A stretch of DNA of 64,000 bases from Verrucomicrobiales bacterium (GTDB taxonomy: Bacteria; Verrucomicrobiota; Verrucomicrobiae; Limisphaerales; UBA1100): the NCBI GenBank assembly GCA_002721895.1, contig PBLV01000048.1, positions 1 to 64,000 of the forward strand. The letters run 5' to 3'. The translations under genes were made by a program, and so were the position numbers. Positions 44,787 through 54,547 of this stretch are shown one piece after another. The notes below the pieces were generated by a model. That model was not told the DNA's origin and ran no database searches. It saw only the letters and a program-made list of their open reading frames with translations. Each line of letters starts with the position of its first letter. The first letter of the stretch is position 1.

Positions 44787-45925
44787 GGAGCCTCGATGAA
44801 TGGATTGTCAAAGTCCGGCACCGCCTCACTCTCCTCCTCAGTGGCGGCAACTGGAGCCGGCTCCGCATAGTTTGCTATACTTAAAAGAACCCCCACTGCG
44901 GACAACATGAAAACCAGACTGGAGCCGCCATAACTGATAAACGGCAGAGGCAGCCCCTTGTTCGGCAACGCGCTCGTCACCACCCCGATGTTGATGAACG
45001 CCTGTAGCCCAATGAGAAAGGTAATCCCCGTTCCCAGTAATTGCCCGAATCGGTCTCCCGATTTCCAAGAGATATACAGACCGCAAACCACAATAACCAT
45101 GAACGCCAAAACCACTCCCAGAGTGGCCACCACACCAAGCTCCTCACCTATGATTGAGAAAATGAAGTCCGTATGGTGCTCAGGCACGAATCCAAGTTTT
45201 TGGCGCCCGTTACCCAGGCCCAAGCCCGTTGCACCACCATTGCCCAAGGCCAGCATGGCTTGGTAGGCCTGATAACCGGTGTCGCTCTGGTGCTCCTCCG
45301 GTTTCAGAAAGGCCATGATTCGCTTCATGCGGACGGGGTCATTAAACACAGCCAACGCAAACAACCCCAGCCCCACTCCAGCAGGTGGAATGACGTATTT
45401 CCAGTTGGCCCCCGCCACCAGCAGAAGAATGCCACCCACGGCCGCGACCAACAGTGTTGTGCCGAAATCCGGCTCTTTAAAGATCAAGCCCAGCGCCAGC
45501 AACAGTACGCCACCGGGAATTAACAGCCCGTGTTTCAGGGTGTGCATTCGATCGTGAAAACGCGCGCCATACGCAGCCAGCCCAATGATGATACCTATCT
45601 TGGCCAATTCGCTGGGTTGAAAGTACATCAGGCCCAAGTCAAACCATCGACGCGCGCCATTATTCTTTACCCCAATGCCGGGTATGAGCACCAACAGGAG
45701 CAACAACAGCGTCACCACCATGATGGGCAAGGCCAACCGCTTGAGCCAGCGATAATCAATCACTGTCGCAGCCATGCAGGACACCAAGCCGATCCCGCCC
45801 CAAGCCAACTGCATGGTCAGGTAACGCGCACCGGTCTGGGCCATGCTCGCGCTGTAAAGCATCACCATACCCAACGCCAGCAATCCGGCAACCGCCGCCA
45901 CCAGAATGGTTGTGGCCCATTTCAT
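44783..45925 (-). CDS. ftsW: Septal peptidoglycan polymerase FtsW
   Basis: The 380-residue SEDS protein has about ten membrane segments. Conserved blocks are RYLTMQLAWGGIGLVSC, GVKNNGARRWFDLGLMYFQPSELAKIGIIIGLA, FKEPDFGTTLLVAAVGGILLL, and SIIGEELGVVATLGVVLAF, ending in LPFISYGGSSLVFML. FtsW polymerises lipid II at the septum with FtsI. A terminator-like hairpin separates it from the LysM gene upstream, so its transcription may need its own start or read-through. Confidence 0.94.
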   Translation of the reverse strand: MKWATTILVAAVAGLLALGMVMLYSASMAQTGARYLTMQLAWGGIGLVSCMAATVIDYRWLKRLALPIMVVTLLLLLLVLIPGIGVKNNGARRWFDLGLMYFQPSELAKIGIIIGLAAYGARFHDRMHTLKHGLLIPGGVLLLALGLIFKEPDFGTTLLVAAVGGILLLVAGANWKYVIPPAGVGLGLFALAVFNDPVRMKRIMAFLKPEEHQSDTGYQAYQAMLALGNGGATGLGLGNGRQKLGFVPEHHTDFIFSIIGEELGVVATLGVVLAFMVIVVCGLYISWKSGDRFGQLLGTGITFLIGLQAFINIGVVTSALPNKGLPLPFISYGGSSLVFMLSAVGVLLSIANYAEPAPVAATEEESEAVPDFDNPFIEAP

Positions 45926-45942
45926 GCGATACGCTTCAATAC

Positions 45943-45970
45943 AAAAAAGCCCCCGCCTATGGCCGGGGGC
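45943..45970 (-). terminator. Terminator-like hairpin between the LysM gene and ftsW
   Basis: On the minus strand GCCCCCGG-type sequence at 45970-45964 pairs with CGGGGGC at 45955-45949, followed by six T residues (45948-45943). It lies directly after the LysM gene stop and before ftsW, in the middle of the dcw cluster. Confidence 0.75.
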
Positions 45971-45988
45971 GAAATGTTCGGCAAGGGA

Positions 45989-46822
45989 TTACTCCGTGCC
46001 CGGCGGTGGCACCGGCAGCACCTTGTCCAACGTGGGAACTGCGGCAGGCAGTGTCCCTTCGGGAAGTTTCAGCTTTTGGCCGGCAAGAATCCGGTCCGTC
46101 TGCAGACCATTGACTTCACGCAACGCCTTGATCGTGGTGCCATGAAGCTTGGCTATCTTGGTCAGATTGTCACCCCGCTGAATCACGTACTCATCCACAG
46201 CGGTCAATGCCGCGCTGCCGGAATTGGTTTCAGGTTCCGCCGACGTTGTGGCAGCCGCCGGGATGTTGATCTTCTGTCCAATCTGCAATTTCCTGGGATC
46301 CATCGCGGGATTGGCGTCCTGCACAGCTTTCACACTCACCCCAAACTTCTTGGCGATGAACGTAAAGTTGTCCCCCGGCATAATGGCATACTCCTGACCC
46401 GGTGACGGCGGCGTCACTCCCACAGTCGCCCCTTCGCCACCTGTCCCAGCGGGAACAGCAGGCAGGGTATTGTCACCAGGAGCGTCGGGCAATGGCTCAA
46501 TTCCACCCGCAGTTCCCGTCAACGGATCCACCCCAATAGCGCCGCCCCCTCCCGCAGTCGTGTCACTGAGCGGCAACGGGTTTACCGTGGTGTCGCTCGG
46601 TGAAGGAATTGGCGGTGGCGAGGTCGTGCTCGTGATTTTGTTTTCCTCGGGCGGCTTCTTCTTCACCTCCTCGTCCTTCTGGCTGCAGGCGTTAAACAGG
46701 ATGCCTCCGAACAGAGCAACGTGCACCAGCACGATGACAACCACCGCGATGCGCATGTTTGAGCGGCCGCGGCCCTTGTCCAGATTCATGCCGGGCGGGA
46801 TGATGGGATTGGGGTTCTTCAT
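45989..46822 (-). CDS. Membrane-anchored protein with two LysM domains
   Basis: The 277-residue protein has one membrane segment (about 23-43: MRIAVVVIVLVHVALFGGILF), a Pro/Ser/Thr/Gly-rich linker, and two LysM repeats (about 145-190: YAIMPGDNFTFIAKKFGVSV; about 210-255: YVIQRGDNLTKIAKLHGTTI). LysM binds peptidoglycan glycans, so it probably tethers the inner membrane to the wall. A perfect AAGGAGG ribosome site lies 4 bp before the ATG. It sits between murD and ftsW, not a usual dcw position. Confidence 0.88.
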   Translation of the reverse strand: MKNPNPIIPPGMNLDKGRGRSNMRIAVVVIVLVHVALFGGILFNACSQKDEEVKKKPPEENKITSTTSPPPIPSPSDTTVNPLPLSDTTAGGGGAIGVDPLTGTAGGIEPLPDAPGDNTLPAVPAGTGGEGATVGVTPPSPGQEYAIMPGDNFTFIAKKFGVSVKAVQDANPAMDPRKLQIGQKINIPAAATTSAEPETNSGSAALTAVDEYVIQRGDNLTKIAKLHGTTIKALREVNGLQTDRILAGQKLKLPEGTLPAAVPTLDKVLPVPPPGTE

Positions 46823-46984
46823 GTCTCCTCCTTAAACAACGGTTACGTTTTCTCCTTTAATCTGTCAGTAAAGCTGCCCCCTGCGCTCCTTGAGCGGGCT
46901 CTTTCATAACGCCGAATTGAAGTCGGGGTAAAACCCAATGTATGACAACTTATCGACCCGGTGTTGATAGGTTGTTGCCACTCT

Positions 46985-48367
46985 TCATCCGGCGGATTCT
47001 TTCGCGGCCTGCAAAACCAATTGCCGAAAGGCATTGCCGCGGGCTTGGTAGTTCTCAAACATGTCGAAACTTGCACAAGCCGGCGATAACAGAACCACGT
47101 CTCCGGGGTTGGCCTTCCTCCTCGCTAACCGTAGGCAGCCTGCCAGCGTTTCAACCGATTGGCAAGCCGTAAAAAGACTCCACGCCGCGCGGATTTTGTC
47201 GCGTGCCTCACCAATCAGAAAAGCCTCCTTCACCCGTCTCGACAATTCCGGCCCCGCGTCGTGAAAATGCATTTCCTTGTCTTGGCCGCCCGCAATCAAC
47301 CAGACATTTTTGTCGCCCTCCGGCCCGGCGGGCATAGCTTCCAACGCTCTTCGCAATGCATCAACATTCGTCCCCTTTGAATCGTTGTAAAATTTGATCC
47401 CGTCCACTTCGGTCACGAACTCGCACCTGTGCGGCAGGGGTTCATAAGCCGCCAAGGCTTCGCGCATATCCTCCAAGGCCAGCCCCATCACACGGCCGGC
47501 AGCTAAGACCGCCATCAAGTTCTCGGCATTATGCGGACCGGTCAGTCGGCATTCCTCAAGATCCAGCAAGGGGCCCGCCCACTCGGGCAGCCGGCTCACA
47601 ATCAGGCTGCGGTCAAGGTACAGATCGGCATCAGCGCAACGAGCACTGAAAGTCACCCGCTTGGCGGCCGGTTCCAGCCTCAATTCGCGCAATTGCTCCA
47701 GCGCCTCATGTTGGACGATCGCCCAGTCAAACGGTTGCTGGTTTCCAAACAGCCGCGCCTTCGCCCGAAGGTAATCCTCCATGTCCTCATAACGATCCAG
47801 ATGATCGGGCGTGAGATTAGTCAAAATGCCGACTGTCGGCCGAAACTGATCGACAGTTTCCAACTGGAACGAACTCACCTCCAAGGTCAAAACGTCGAGG
47901 TCACGCGTCAATGGAGCCACTTCGCAAACAGGTGTCCCAATGTTTCCCGCCGCCACCGTGGGCCGTTGTGCGTGGTTCAACAGTGCGACCATCAACTCGG
48001 TGGTGGTGGTCTTGCCGTTGGTGCCGGTCACCCCAATGCTCAGGCATAGCGAATGCCGCCAGCCCAATTCCAATTCGCCAATAATGGGAATCCCCGCCGC
48101 GCGCAGTGTTTGCACAGTCGGATTGGAAGTTGGAACCCCAGGACTGATGACCACCAAATCATATTCGCCAGTCAACTTTCCGCTACCCCCAAGATGCACC
48201 GTCGCGCCCTCTTCTTCCAATGATCGCCCTCGAACGCAAAGTGCCTCTGAGTTTGATGCATCCACCGCCGTGACATTCGCGCCCTCAGCCAACAGCAACC
48301 GGCAAGCGGCAAACCCGCTCACTCCAAGGCCCATCACCACCACGCGCTTGCCAGCCACCGAGTCCAT
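46985..48367 (-). CDS. murD: UDP-MurNAc-L-alanine--D-glutamate ligase MurD
   Basis: About 460 residues from ATG 48367, whose first base is the last of the mraY stop (an upstream TTG was rejected). Motifs are VMGLGVSGFAACRLLLAEGA, VTGTNGKTTTTELMVALLNHA, LEVSSFQLE, NLTPDHLDRYEDMEDY and PHRCEFVTEVDGIKFYNDSKGTNVDAL, all diagnostic. It adds D-Glu to UDP-MurNAc-L-Ala. A gap of 162 bp separates it from the LysM gene. Confidence 0.95.
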   Translation of the reverse strand: MDSVAGKRVVVMGLGVSGFAACRLLLAEGANVTAVDASNSEALCVRGRSLEEEGATVHLGGSGKLTGEYDLVVISPGVPTSNPTVQTLRAAGIPIIGELELGWRHSLCLSIGVTGTNGKTTTTELMVALLNHAQRPTVAAGNIGTPVCEVAPLTRDLDVLTLEVSSFQLETVDQFRPTVGILTNLTPDHLDRYEDMEDYLRAKARLFGNQQPFDWAIVQHEALEQLRELRLEPAAKRVTFSARCADADLYLDRSLIVSRLPEWAGPLLDLEECRLTGPHNAENLMAVLAAGRVMGLALEDMREALAAYEPLPHRCEFVTEVDGIKFYNDSKGTNVDALRRALEAMPAGPEGDKNVWLIAGGQDKEMHFHDAGPELSRRVKEAFLIGEARDKIRAAWSLFTACQSVETLAGCLRLARRKANPGDVVLLSPACASFDMFENYQARGNAFRQLVLQAAKESAG

Positions 48368-49821
48368 CAACGAAGTTTCAATGTGGCCAACGCAAGTACG
48401 GCAAAGAGTACGCCGAGAATGTAAAAACGGACGACCACCTGGTTTTCATGCCAATGCTTCATCTGGAAATGATGATGCAGCGGCGCCATCAGAAAAATGC
48501 GCCGTCCCTCACCTGAACGTAGCCGGGTGTACTTGAACCAACCGCTCTGCAACATCACGGAAAGAGCTTCCAACACGAACACGCCACCCGCTATCAGGAG
48601 CACAAACGGTTGATGGATGAGCACTGCAATAATCCCCAGCATCCCTCCCAGCGCCAATGCCCCTGTGTCGCCCATGAAAACTTGGGCGGGATGACAGTTA
48701 AACCAAAGAAATCCCAATGATGCCCCAATAAGCGCCGCGCAAAGAATGGACAACTCTCCTGCGCCAAGCACATGTGGCATGTTCAGGTAAGCCGCCAACT
48801 CAGTGTGGCTGGCGATGTATGTGAAGGCTAGAAACACGGCCGCAACAATAATCGTGCAGCCGATGGCCAGACCATCGAGGCCATCCGTAAGATTGACCGC
48901 GTTGGAACTGCCCACGATCGCCAACATAACCAGCACAAGCCCCAGAATGCCCGACCCCGTCAACACGGGATGCTTGGCAAATGGAAGCATAATCGACGCC
49001 ACGAGATTGTGCGACACCCACGAACTGTGCCGCACCAATTTCCCCTCCCGATAAATCTGTTCCAACTCCCGCTTTCCGCCTGAAGAGTAGAAAGCCAGAC
49101 GACCTTCACCCGCCTCCACTCGACCGGATTCAGTTCCGTCAGGTTTAAACGAACGCCCTCTCACCATCAACCCCTCCGCAAAGGCCAACCGATAACGCGT
49201 GTTATTGTTGTCAAACTTCGCCTCGATTTCGCCCTCACTGTGCCGCTCGGTAAAATGCCACGCCTTGACTGGAGGATGCTTGGTTGAATCGTTTGTGACG
49301 AAAACCTCGCTGTGCATCGGCAACTTCCAGAGATAAACGCCGATGAACGCCGCCAGCGCAAACTGCACGACCAACTTGACTTTCCCGGCGATGCCACTGC
49401 TTTCCTGCGCTGAAATCTTGGAGTAGTCGTCGTAAAACCCAAGGAGGCACAGGACAAGAACCGCCAGAAGGGTTAATGTAACCAACGGGTTCCATTGCGC
49501 CCAAAGCAACGCAGTGATATCCAACACGCTCACGATCAACAGTCCTCCCATCGTCGGCACGCCCATCTTGGTGACACCGTCCGAAACCATGCCACCCATT
49601 TGACGGGCACGATCCTCGTATTCCTGCCGAACGCGCAGGCCGCGAAGCCAGCGAATGACGAATGGCCCCAACCAAAGGCTCAAGAGCAGTGCCGTAACCG
49701 CCGCGCCAGCGGCTCGAAAGGTGATGTATTGAAACACCCGAAGCCCCGAGAGCCAATCCGCCCAACCAGCATGCCCCTGGCTGGCAAGGTACTCCGGCAA
49801 CTGACTCAGGTAATAAAACAT
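48367..49821 (-). CDS. mraY: Phospho-MurNAc-pentapeptide transferase MraY with extra domain
   Basis: At 484 residues this is over 100 longer than usual MraY. The core is intact: VPTMGGLLI, LGFYDDYSKI (the catalytic aspartate pair), NAVNLTDGLDGLAIG, and the late GDTGALALGGMLG and MAPLHHHFQMKHW motifs. The extra material lies at about residues 170-275, between the helix after FYDDYSK and the helix before NLTDGLDG. In MraY structures this loop is on the outer face of the membrane. The insert (SFKPDGTESGR, AFYSSGGKRELEQIYREGKLV) resembles MORN/YwqK-type repeats. It makes lipid I. Confidence 0.93.
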   Translation of the reverse strand: MFYYLSQLPEYLASQGHAGWADWLSGLRVFQYITFRAAGAAVTALLLSLWLGPFVIRWLRGLRVRQEYEDRARQMGGMVSDGVTKMGVPTMGGLLIVSVLDITALLWAQWNPLVTLTLLAVLVLCLLGFYDDYSKISAQESSGIAGKVKLVVQFALAAFIGVYLWKLPMHSEVFVTNDSTKHPPVKAWHFTERHSEGEIEAKFDNNNTRYRLAFAEGLMVRGRSFKPDGTESGRVEAGEGRLAFYSSGGKRELEQIYREGKLVRHSSWVSHNLVASIMLPFAKHPVLTGSGILGLVLVMLAIVGSSNAVNLTDGLDGLAIGCTIIVAAVFLAFTYIASHTELAAYLNMPHVLGAGELSILCAALIGASLGFLWFNCHPAQVFMGDTGALALGGMLGIIAVLIHQPFVLLIAGGVFVLEALSVMLQSGWFKYTRLRSGEGRRIFLMAPLHHHFQMKHWHENQVVVRFYILGVLFAVLALATLKLR

Positions 49822-49849
49822 CTCCGGCCTCGGACCCGACCGGTCCGCC

Positions 49850-51214
49850 CTATTTTCTGTCCTTCTTTAAATAATCACCCACTTCCTCCAGGCGCGCCGC
49901 ACGGGAGCCTTTTAACAAAACCACATCACCCGCCTTGACGCGCAAGCCCAAGACCTCCCCGGCGGAAACATTGTTGTCAAACGCCTCCACCTCGGTCACT
50001 CCAGCCGCCAGCGCGGCATCGGCAGTCACCCGCGCATCCGACCCGACCGAAAATAGGACATCAATACCACATCTCGCAGCTTCAGTCCCTGCCTCTTCAT
50101 GGGCCCGACCTGTGTCATCGCCCAATTCGGCCATGGAGCCAACCACAGCTATGCGCCGACCCTCACAAGGCATATCCGCGAGCACCGACAATGCAGCAGC
50201 CACGGAATCGGCGTTGGCATTGTATGAATCGTCGATCACGCATACTCCACCCAATTCCTCCGCCTGCAGCCGCCTGCTCGGTGCCCGGCACTCGGCCAGC
50301 CCAGCCAAGATGGCATCTGGGGGCACACCCAACTCCACAGCCACGGCCATGGCTAGCAACGCGTTGGTTGCTTGATGCCTCCCCAGCAAGCTCAAACGCA
50401 CCTCACCAGAAATACCCCCCTCGGCATGAAACGAGATTCCGGTGGAATGAGTTTCCACATTCTCCGCCCGCCAATCGTTTCCAGCCTCAAAGCCGACGGT
50501 ACAAACCGGGGCCGCGCTCCTTGCCGCAATGGGTTTACTCCACTCACTGTCGCCGTACAGGAATAGTTTTCCACTACTTGGCAACAATTCCCCCAGCATC
50601 CCTTCCTCCTGGGCCACACCTTCAACGTTGCCGAAAAACTCCAAATGTTCCCGACCAATCGAGGTAAGGATGCCATATTGTGGTGCCGCCATCCTCACCA
50701 GCCCGGCCAGTTCCCCATGATGATTCGTCCCCAGTTCCAGCACGGCTGCATGATGAAAATTCTCAATTTTCAACAAGGTCAGTGGCACCCCGATATCATT
50801 GTTAAAACTAGCCTCGCTCCACACCGCAGCAAAATGCCGGCGCAGGATGGACGCCAACAACTCCTTCGTGGTGGTTTTACCATTTGAGCCGGCCACACCC
50901 ACAACCGGAAGATGATAATCATGCCGATATCGTGCGCCAAACCGTCCGAGCGCGGATCGGGTGTCATCCACTTCGATCACAGCGCAATCCACATCAACGG
51001 GCCGGTCCACCAACACTGCGGCGGCACCCCCTTGAACCACCTGTTCCAAATAATCGTGCCCGTCAAATCTGTCCCCCTGAATAGCCAGAAACAAATCTTC
51101 GGGCTGGATCTTTCGTGAGTCTGTGATCAGGCGATGCACAAATGTCCCGCCATCACCGCGCACAAGCCGACCCTTCACAGCCTCGGCGATGTAATGGAGG
51201 GGCCGAGCTTCCAT
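49850..51214 (-). CDS. murF: UDP-MurNAc-tripeptide--D-alanyl-D-alanine ligase MurF
   Basis: About 454 residues from ATG 51214, one base past the murE stop; the open frame extends upstream inside murE. Markers are FLAIQGDRFDGHDY, VAGSNGKTTTKELLASIL, NFNND-like SFNNDIGVPLTLL, ELGTNHHGELAGL, IDDSYNANADSVAAAL and VLLKGSRAARLEEV. It joins D-Ala-D-Ala to the tripeptide. It lies 28 bp upstream of mraY. Confidence 0.95.
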   Translation of the reverse strand: MEARPLHYIAEAVKGRLVRGDGGTFVHRLITDSRKIQPEDLFLAIQGDRFDGHDYLEQVVQGGAAAVLVDRPVDVDCAVIEVDDTRSALGRFGARYRHDYHLPVVGVAGSNGKTTTKELLASILRRHFAAVWSEASFNNDIGVPLTLLKIENFHHAAVLELGTNHHGELAGLVRMAAPQYGILTSIGREHLEFFGNVEGVAQEEGMLGELLPSSGKLFLYGDSEWSKPIAARSAAPVCTVGFEAGNDWRAENVETHSTGISFHAEGGISGEVRLSLLGRHQATNALLAMAVAVELGVPPDAILAGLAECRAPSRRLQAEELGGVCVIDDSYNANADSVAAALSVLADMPCEGRRIAVVGSMAELGDDTGRAHEEAGTEAARCGIDVLFSVGSDARVTADAALAAGVTEVEAFDNNVSAGEVLGLRVKAGDVVLLKGSRAARLEEVGDYLKKDRK

Positions 51215-51215
51215 T

Positions 51216-52694
51216 TCACTCCTCGTATCCCAACGCCGCCAAGGTGGCACGCGCATGTTCGCGATCATCAAACGGCATCACCGTCTCCCCAATTTCCTGG
51301 CAAGTCTCATGGCCCTTGCCGGCAATCAGCACCGTATCGCCAGGTCGGGCGCGCCGGATGATTTCATCAATGGCCCTCGCCCGGTCGAGTTCAATTTCCA
51401 TCCCTTTCCCGCGCACCGATTCAAAGCCCGAGCCAACTTGCCGAGCGATCTCCGCGGGATCTTCGCGCCGCGGGTTATCCGTGGTAATGATTACCTCATC
51501 TGCCAAAAGCCCAGCCGCCTCCCCCATCAACCGTCGCTTGCCAGCATCACGATTACCCCCGCAGCCAAACGCCACTATTAATCGTCCCTTCGTGTCATCC
51601 CGCAGAGCCTTTAACACCGCGCGTAAGGCATCATCCGTATGGGCGTAATCCACCAGAACCACAAAAGGCTGTCCGGCCACAACTGACTCAAGACGGCCAG
51701 GCACAGGGGGCATTGATTCTAGGCCCTCGCGAATCACTTTTGATTCCAGCCCCAACTCCAGAGCCACTCCCGCCGCCGCCAGTGCATTGTGGATGTTGTG
51801 CCGTCCAATCAACGGCAACCGCACACGGGAAATATCCCCTCGCAAATTCAAGTCAAACAAAGTGCCATCCGTGGCTGGTTGCAACCCAGTCCCGCGAACG
51901 GCTGCTCTGTTACTTGTCCCATACAAAAGCGGCTTCCCTGTGAGACGCGGCACTAGGCTGAGAGCGTGATCATCATCAACATTCAGGATGGCAAGCCCGG
52001 GAGGTTTACGTCTGTCGACGAATTCAAATAATGATGCCTTTGTTTCAAAGTACGAAACCATGTCCCCGTGATAGTCCAAGTGATCCTGAGTCAAATTGGT
52101 GAACACCGCCACATCGAAATCCACTCCATCCACCCGGCATTGCGCAAGGGCATGTGAACTGACTTCCATAACGCACGCCTTGCATCCAGCATCGCGCATT
52201 TGCGCAAGCAAGTGTTGCAGTTCAAGCGCCTCTGGTGTTGTGCGCGTGGCAGGAAAAACACGATTGCCCAAGTCGTACTCAACAGTCCCCAACATACCCG
52301 TGGAAACCCCCGCTTGCCGCAGGAGATGTCGGACCATATAGGCCACGGTGGTTTTGCCGTTTGTGCCCGTGACCCCGACAACCTTCAGGTTTTTTGAAGG
52401 GCCATCGTAATAAACCGAAGCCGCCTGCGCCAAGGCCCGCCGCGCACTTGGAACCAAAATCCATTCGGCGCCAGCAACGGCATCAATCTTCCGTTCTGCG
52501 ACAATCGCCACGGCACCGCGCTCGATAGCATCCGCTGCAAACTCAAGCCCATCGGTGTTCTCCCCTGGGAGGGCAAAGAACACCTTGCCCGGCGTCACCC
52601 GTCGCGAGTCGTAAGCCAGCCCGACACACTCGGGATCCACCGCGCCCCGGGCTTGGATTTCGTCCTGCCCATCCAACAGCCGCGAAAGTCTCAT
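51216..52694 (-). CDS. murE: UDP-MurNAc-dipeptide--2,6-diaminopimelate ligase MurE
   Basis: The 492-residue protein has VGLAYDSRRVTPGKVFFAL, VTGTNGKTTVAYMVRHLL, EVSSHALAQCRVDGVDFDVAVFTNLTQDHLDYHGDM and VDYAHTDDALRAVL. The specificity motif is DNPRREDP; DNPR is the sign of enzymes adding meso-diaminopimelate, so the peptidoglycan is predicted to be of the mDAP type. It lies between ftsI and murF with short gaps. Confidence 0.96.
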   Translation of the reverse strand: MRLSRLLDGQDEIQARGAVDPECVGLAYDSRRVTPGKVFFALPGENTDGLEFAADAIERGAVAIVAERKIDAVAGAEWILVPSARRALAQAASVYYDGPSKNLKVVGVTGTNGKTTVAYMVRHLLRQAGVSTGMLGTVEYDLGNRVFPATRTTPEALELQHLLAQMRDAGCKACVMEVSSHALAQCRVDGVDFDVAVFTNLTQDHLDYHGDMVSYFETKASLFEFVDRRKPPGLAILNVDDDHALSLVPRLTGKPLLYGTSNRAAVRGTGLQPATDGTLFDLNLRGDISRVRLPLIGRHNIHNALAAAGVALELGLESKVIREGLESMPPVPGRLESVVAGQPFVVLVDYAHTDDALRAVLKALRDDTKGRLIVAFGCGGNRDAGKRRLMGEAAGLLADEVIITTDNPRREDPAEIARQVGSGFESVRGKGMEIELDRARAIDEIIRRARPGDTVLIAGKGHETCQEIGETVMPFDDREHARATLAALGYEE

Positions 52695-52699
52695 TCAGA

Positions 52700-54541
52700 T
52701 CAGCGACGATCTCCCGCAGCCAACTCTTCCGGCTTTTTGTCCGGCGGAATTCCCAAATAGCTGGCGGTTCTTTCGGCAATTTTTTTAAAAACAGGCGCCG
52801 CCACCAGCCCTCCGTAGTAGTCGCCTTGCGGCTCGTCAACCGCGACGAGGATACACAACTCGGGCCTGTCCGCCGGTAAAAATCCGACGAAAGAGGCATA
52901 ATACTTCCCGGGAATATAACCGCCCCGCCCCGCTTTCTGAGCCGTTCCCGTCTTTCCAGCCACCGTATAGTAATCCAATTCCGCGCGCCGCGCCGTGCCC
53001 CCGGAAGCCACCACGGTTTTCAGTGCCTTGGTCACTTCATGGGCGACGGCAGGTGAAACCACCTGCCGAATGGATTTGGCCGGGTATTTTAAAACAAGCC
53101 TGCCCTGCTCATCCTCCAAGCGATCCGCGATTCTTGGTTTCATCAGCCGGCCTTCATTTGCGATCGCGCTCATCATCATTGTAACCTGCAATGGCGTACC
53201 CGCCACCTCATGCCCCATGGGCACGCGTGAGACCGACAACTTGGTCCACTTCTCCAGCGGATGGACGATGCCTCCCACTTCCCCCGGCAGTTGGATGCCC
53301 AGCCGTGAGCCAAAACCAAAATCACGAATGTACTGATACAATCTTGGCGCCCCCAATCTCATCCCCAGCTTTGCAGAACCAATATTAGATGATTTAGTAA
53401 TAATTTTCTCCACTGAAAGAAGCCCGTATGGATGATGGTCGCGCAAAATTTTCCCTGCATACAGAAACCGGCCGTTGCTGCAATGGAAACGGGATTCCAG
53501 CGTGACCAACCCTTCATTTAATGCGCCCGCAACTGTTACCGCCTTGAATGTTGAGCCAGGCTCAAAGGTGTCCGTAACCGCACGATTGCGCCGCGCTGCC
53601 GCCTCAACATCGCCGGGATGCCGAGGATCGAAAGTCGGAAGGTTGGCCATGGCCAACACATCCCCGCTCCTTGGCCGCACAACAATGGCTGTCACTCCAG
53701 CGGCAAGGTGTTTCTCCATAGCCAGTTTCAATTCGCTTTCAACGATGTTCTGCACCCCGGCATCTAGTGTTAGGAAAGCGTTCAGTCCATTCCTCGCAGG
53801 CACATCCTGCACCCGGCGCTCGACCTGTTCTCGCTTCTTTGAATCAGTCTCGATCACACGCCAGCCACGGGCACCGGTAAGTTTGGAATCCAGCACCGCC
53901 TCCAAACCTTCCTTACCTCGGTGATCATCACCGCCAACAAATCCAAGAACATGAGCCCCCAAGGTGCCCGCTGGATACAGACGCAATTGATCCTCCGCGC
54001 GATCAGCGAACACAGCCCGGCGCCGCATATCTCTGACTAACCGTTGCTTTTTTCTGTCCAGCGCAACTGATGGGTCATCAATCGGGAATTCAGCCATCGT
54101 CCTCGTAATCTGCTCGAAAACCTCCGGTAGAACCTTTCTTTTCAAACGAACATAACGGTTAGTCTTCACTTGGCCCGAAGGGGTGCGGATCAATCTCGGT
54201 TTCAGTTTTGCTTCCAACTCTTTTTCTTCCAACCCTAGCAAGGGCGCCAATGCCCGCGCCACGGCCGGATAATGCGAACCTATCATTACCGGATCCGCAC
54301 ATATCGTTTTCACGAAGCGGCTCGTCGCCAGCTTGTTGCCATTCGCATCAAAAATGTCACCACGTCGCGGATGGACGATTACCGTGCGGGTCGTGTTGCC
54401 CCGGGCAGTATCCCGTAATTGATCATGCCGATAGACTTGAAGATCGACCAATCGATATGCCAAGCCCGAGAATGCCAACAGCAGAAACACTGCACACGCC
54501 AACAGCCAGCGCCGGCCTTTGGATGTCGCGGATTCCTCCAT
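52700..54541 (-). CDS. ftsI: Septal transpeptidase FtsI (PBP3/class B PBP)
   Basis: The 613-residue protein has one membrane anchor (about 13-31), a dimerisation domain with the RRGDIFDANGNKLATS motif, and a penicillin-binding transpeptidase domain. Active-site motifs are SxxK in EPGSTFKAVT (about residue 330), SxN in KSSNIGSAKLG (about 385) and KTG in AGKTGTAQKA (about 528). No PASTA domains follow. It cross-links septal peptidoglycan with FtsW, and lies between ftsL and murE. Confidence 0.95.
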   Translation of the reverse strand: MEESATSKGRRWLLACAVFLLLAFSGLAYRLVDLQVYRHDQLRDTARGNTTRTVIVHPRRGDIFDANGNKLATSRFVKTICADPVMIGSHYPAVARALAPLLGLEEKELEAKLKPRLIRTPSGQVKTNRYVRLKRKVLPEVFEQITRTMAEFPIDDPSVALDRKKQRLVRDMRRRAVFADRAEDQLRLYPAGTLGAHVLGFVGGDDHRGKEGLEAVLDSKLTGARGWRVIETDSKKREQVERRVQDVPARNGLNAFLTLDAGVQNIVESELKLAMEKHLAAGVTAIVVRPRSGDVLAMANLPTFDPRHPGDVEAAARRNRAVTDTFEPGSTFKAVTVAGALNEGLVTLESRFHCSNGRFLYAGKILRDHHPYGLLSVEKIITKSSNIGSAKLGMRLGAPRLYQYIRDFGFGSRLGIQLPGEVGGIVHPLEKWTKLSVSRVPMGHEVAGTPLQVTMMMSAIANEGRLMKPRIADRLEDEQGRLVLKYPAKSIRQVVSPAVAHEVTKALKTVVASGGTARRAELDYYTVAGKTGTAQKAGRGGYIPGKYYASFVGFLPADRPELCILVAVDEPQGDYYGGLVAAPVFKKIAERTASYLGIPPDKKPEELAAGDRR

Positions 54542-54547
54542 ATCAAT

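Noticed and set aside
46946..46974. Inverted repeat CAACTTATC/GATAGGTTG between murD and the LysM gene as a terminator
   Set aside because: One mismatch, a long loop and no T-tract after it; it could be an operator but nothing else supports that.
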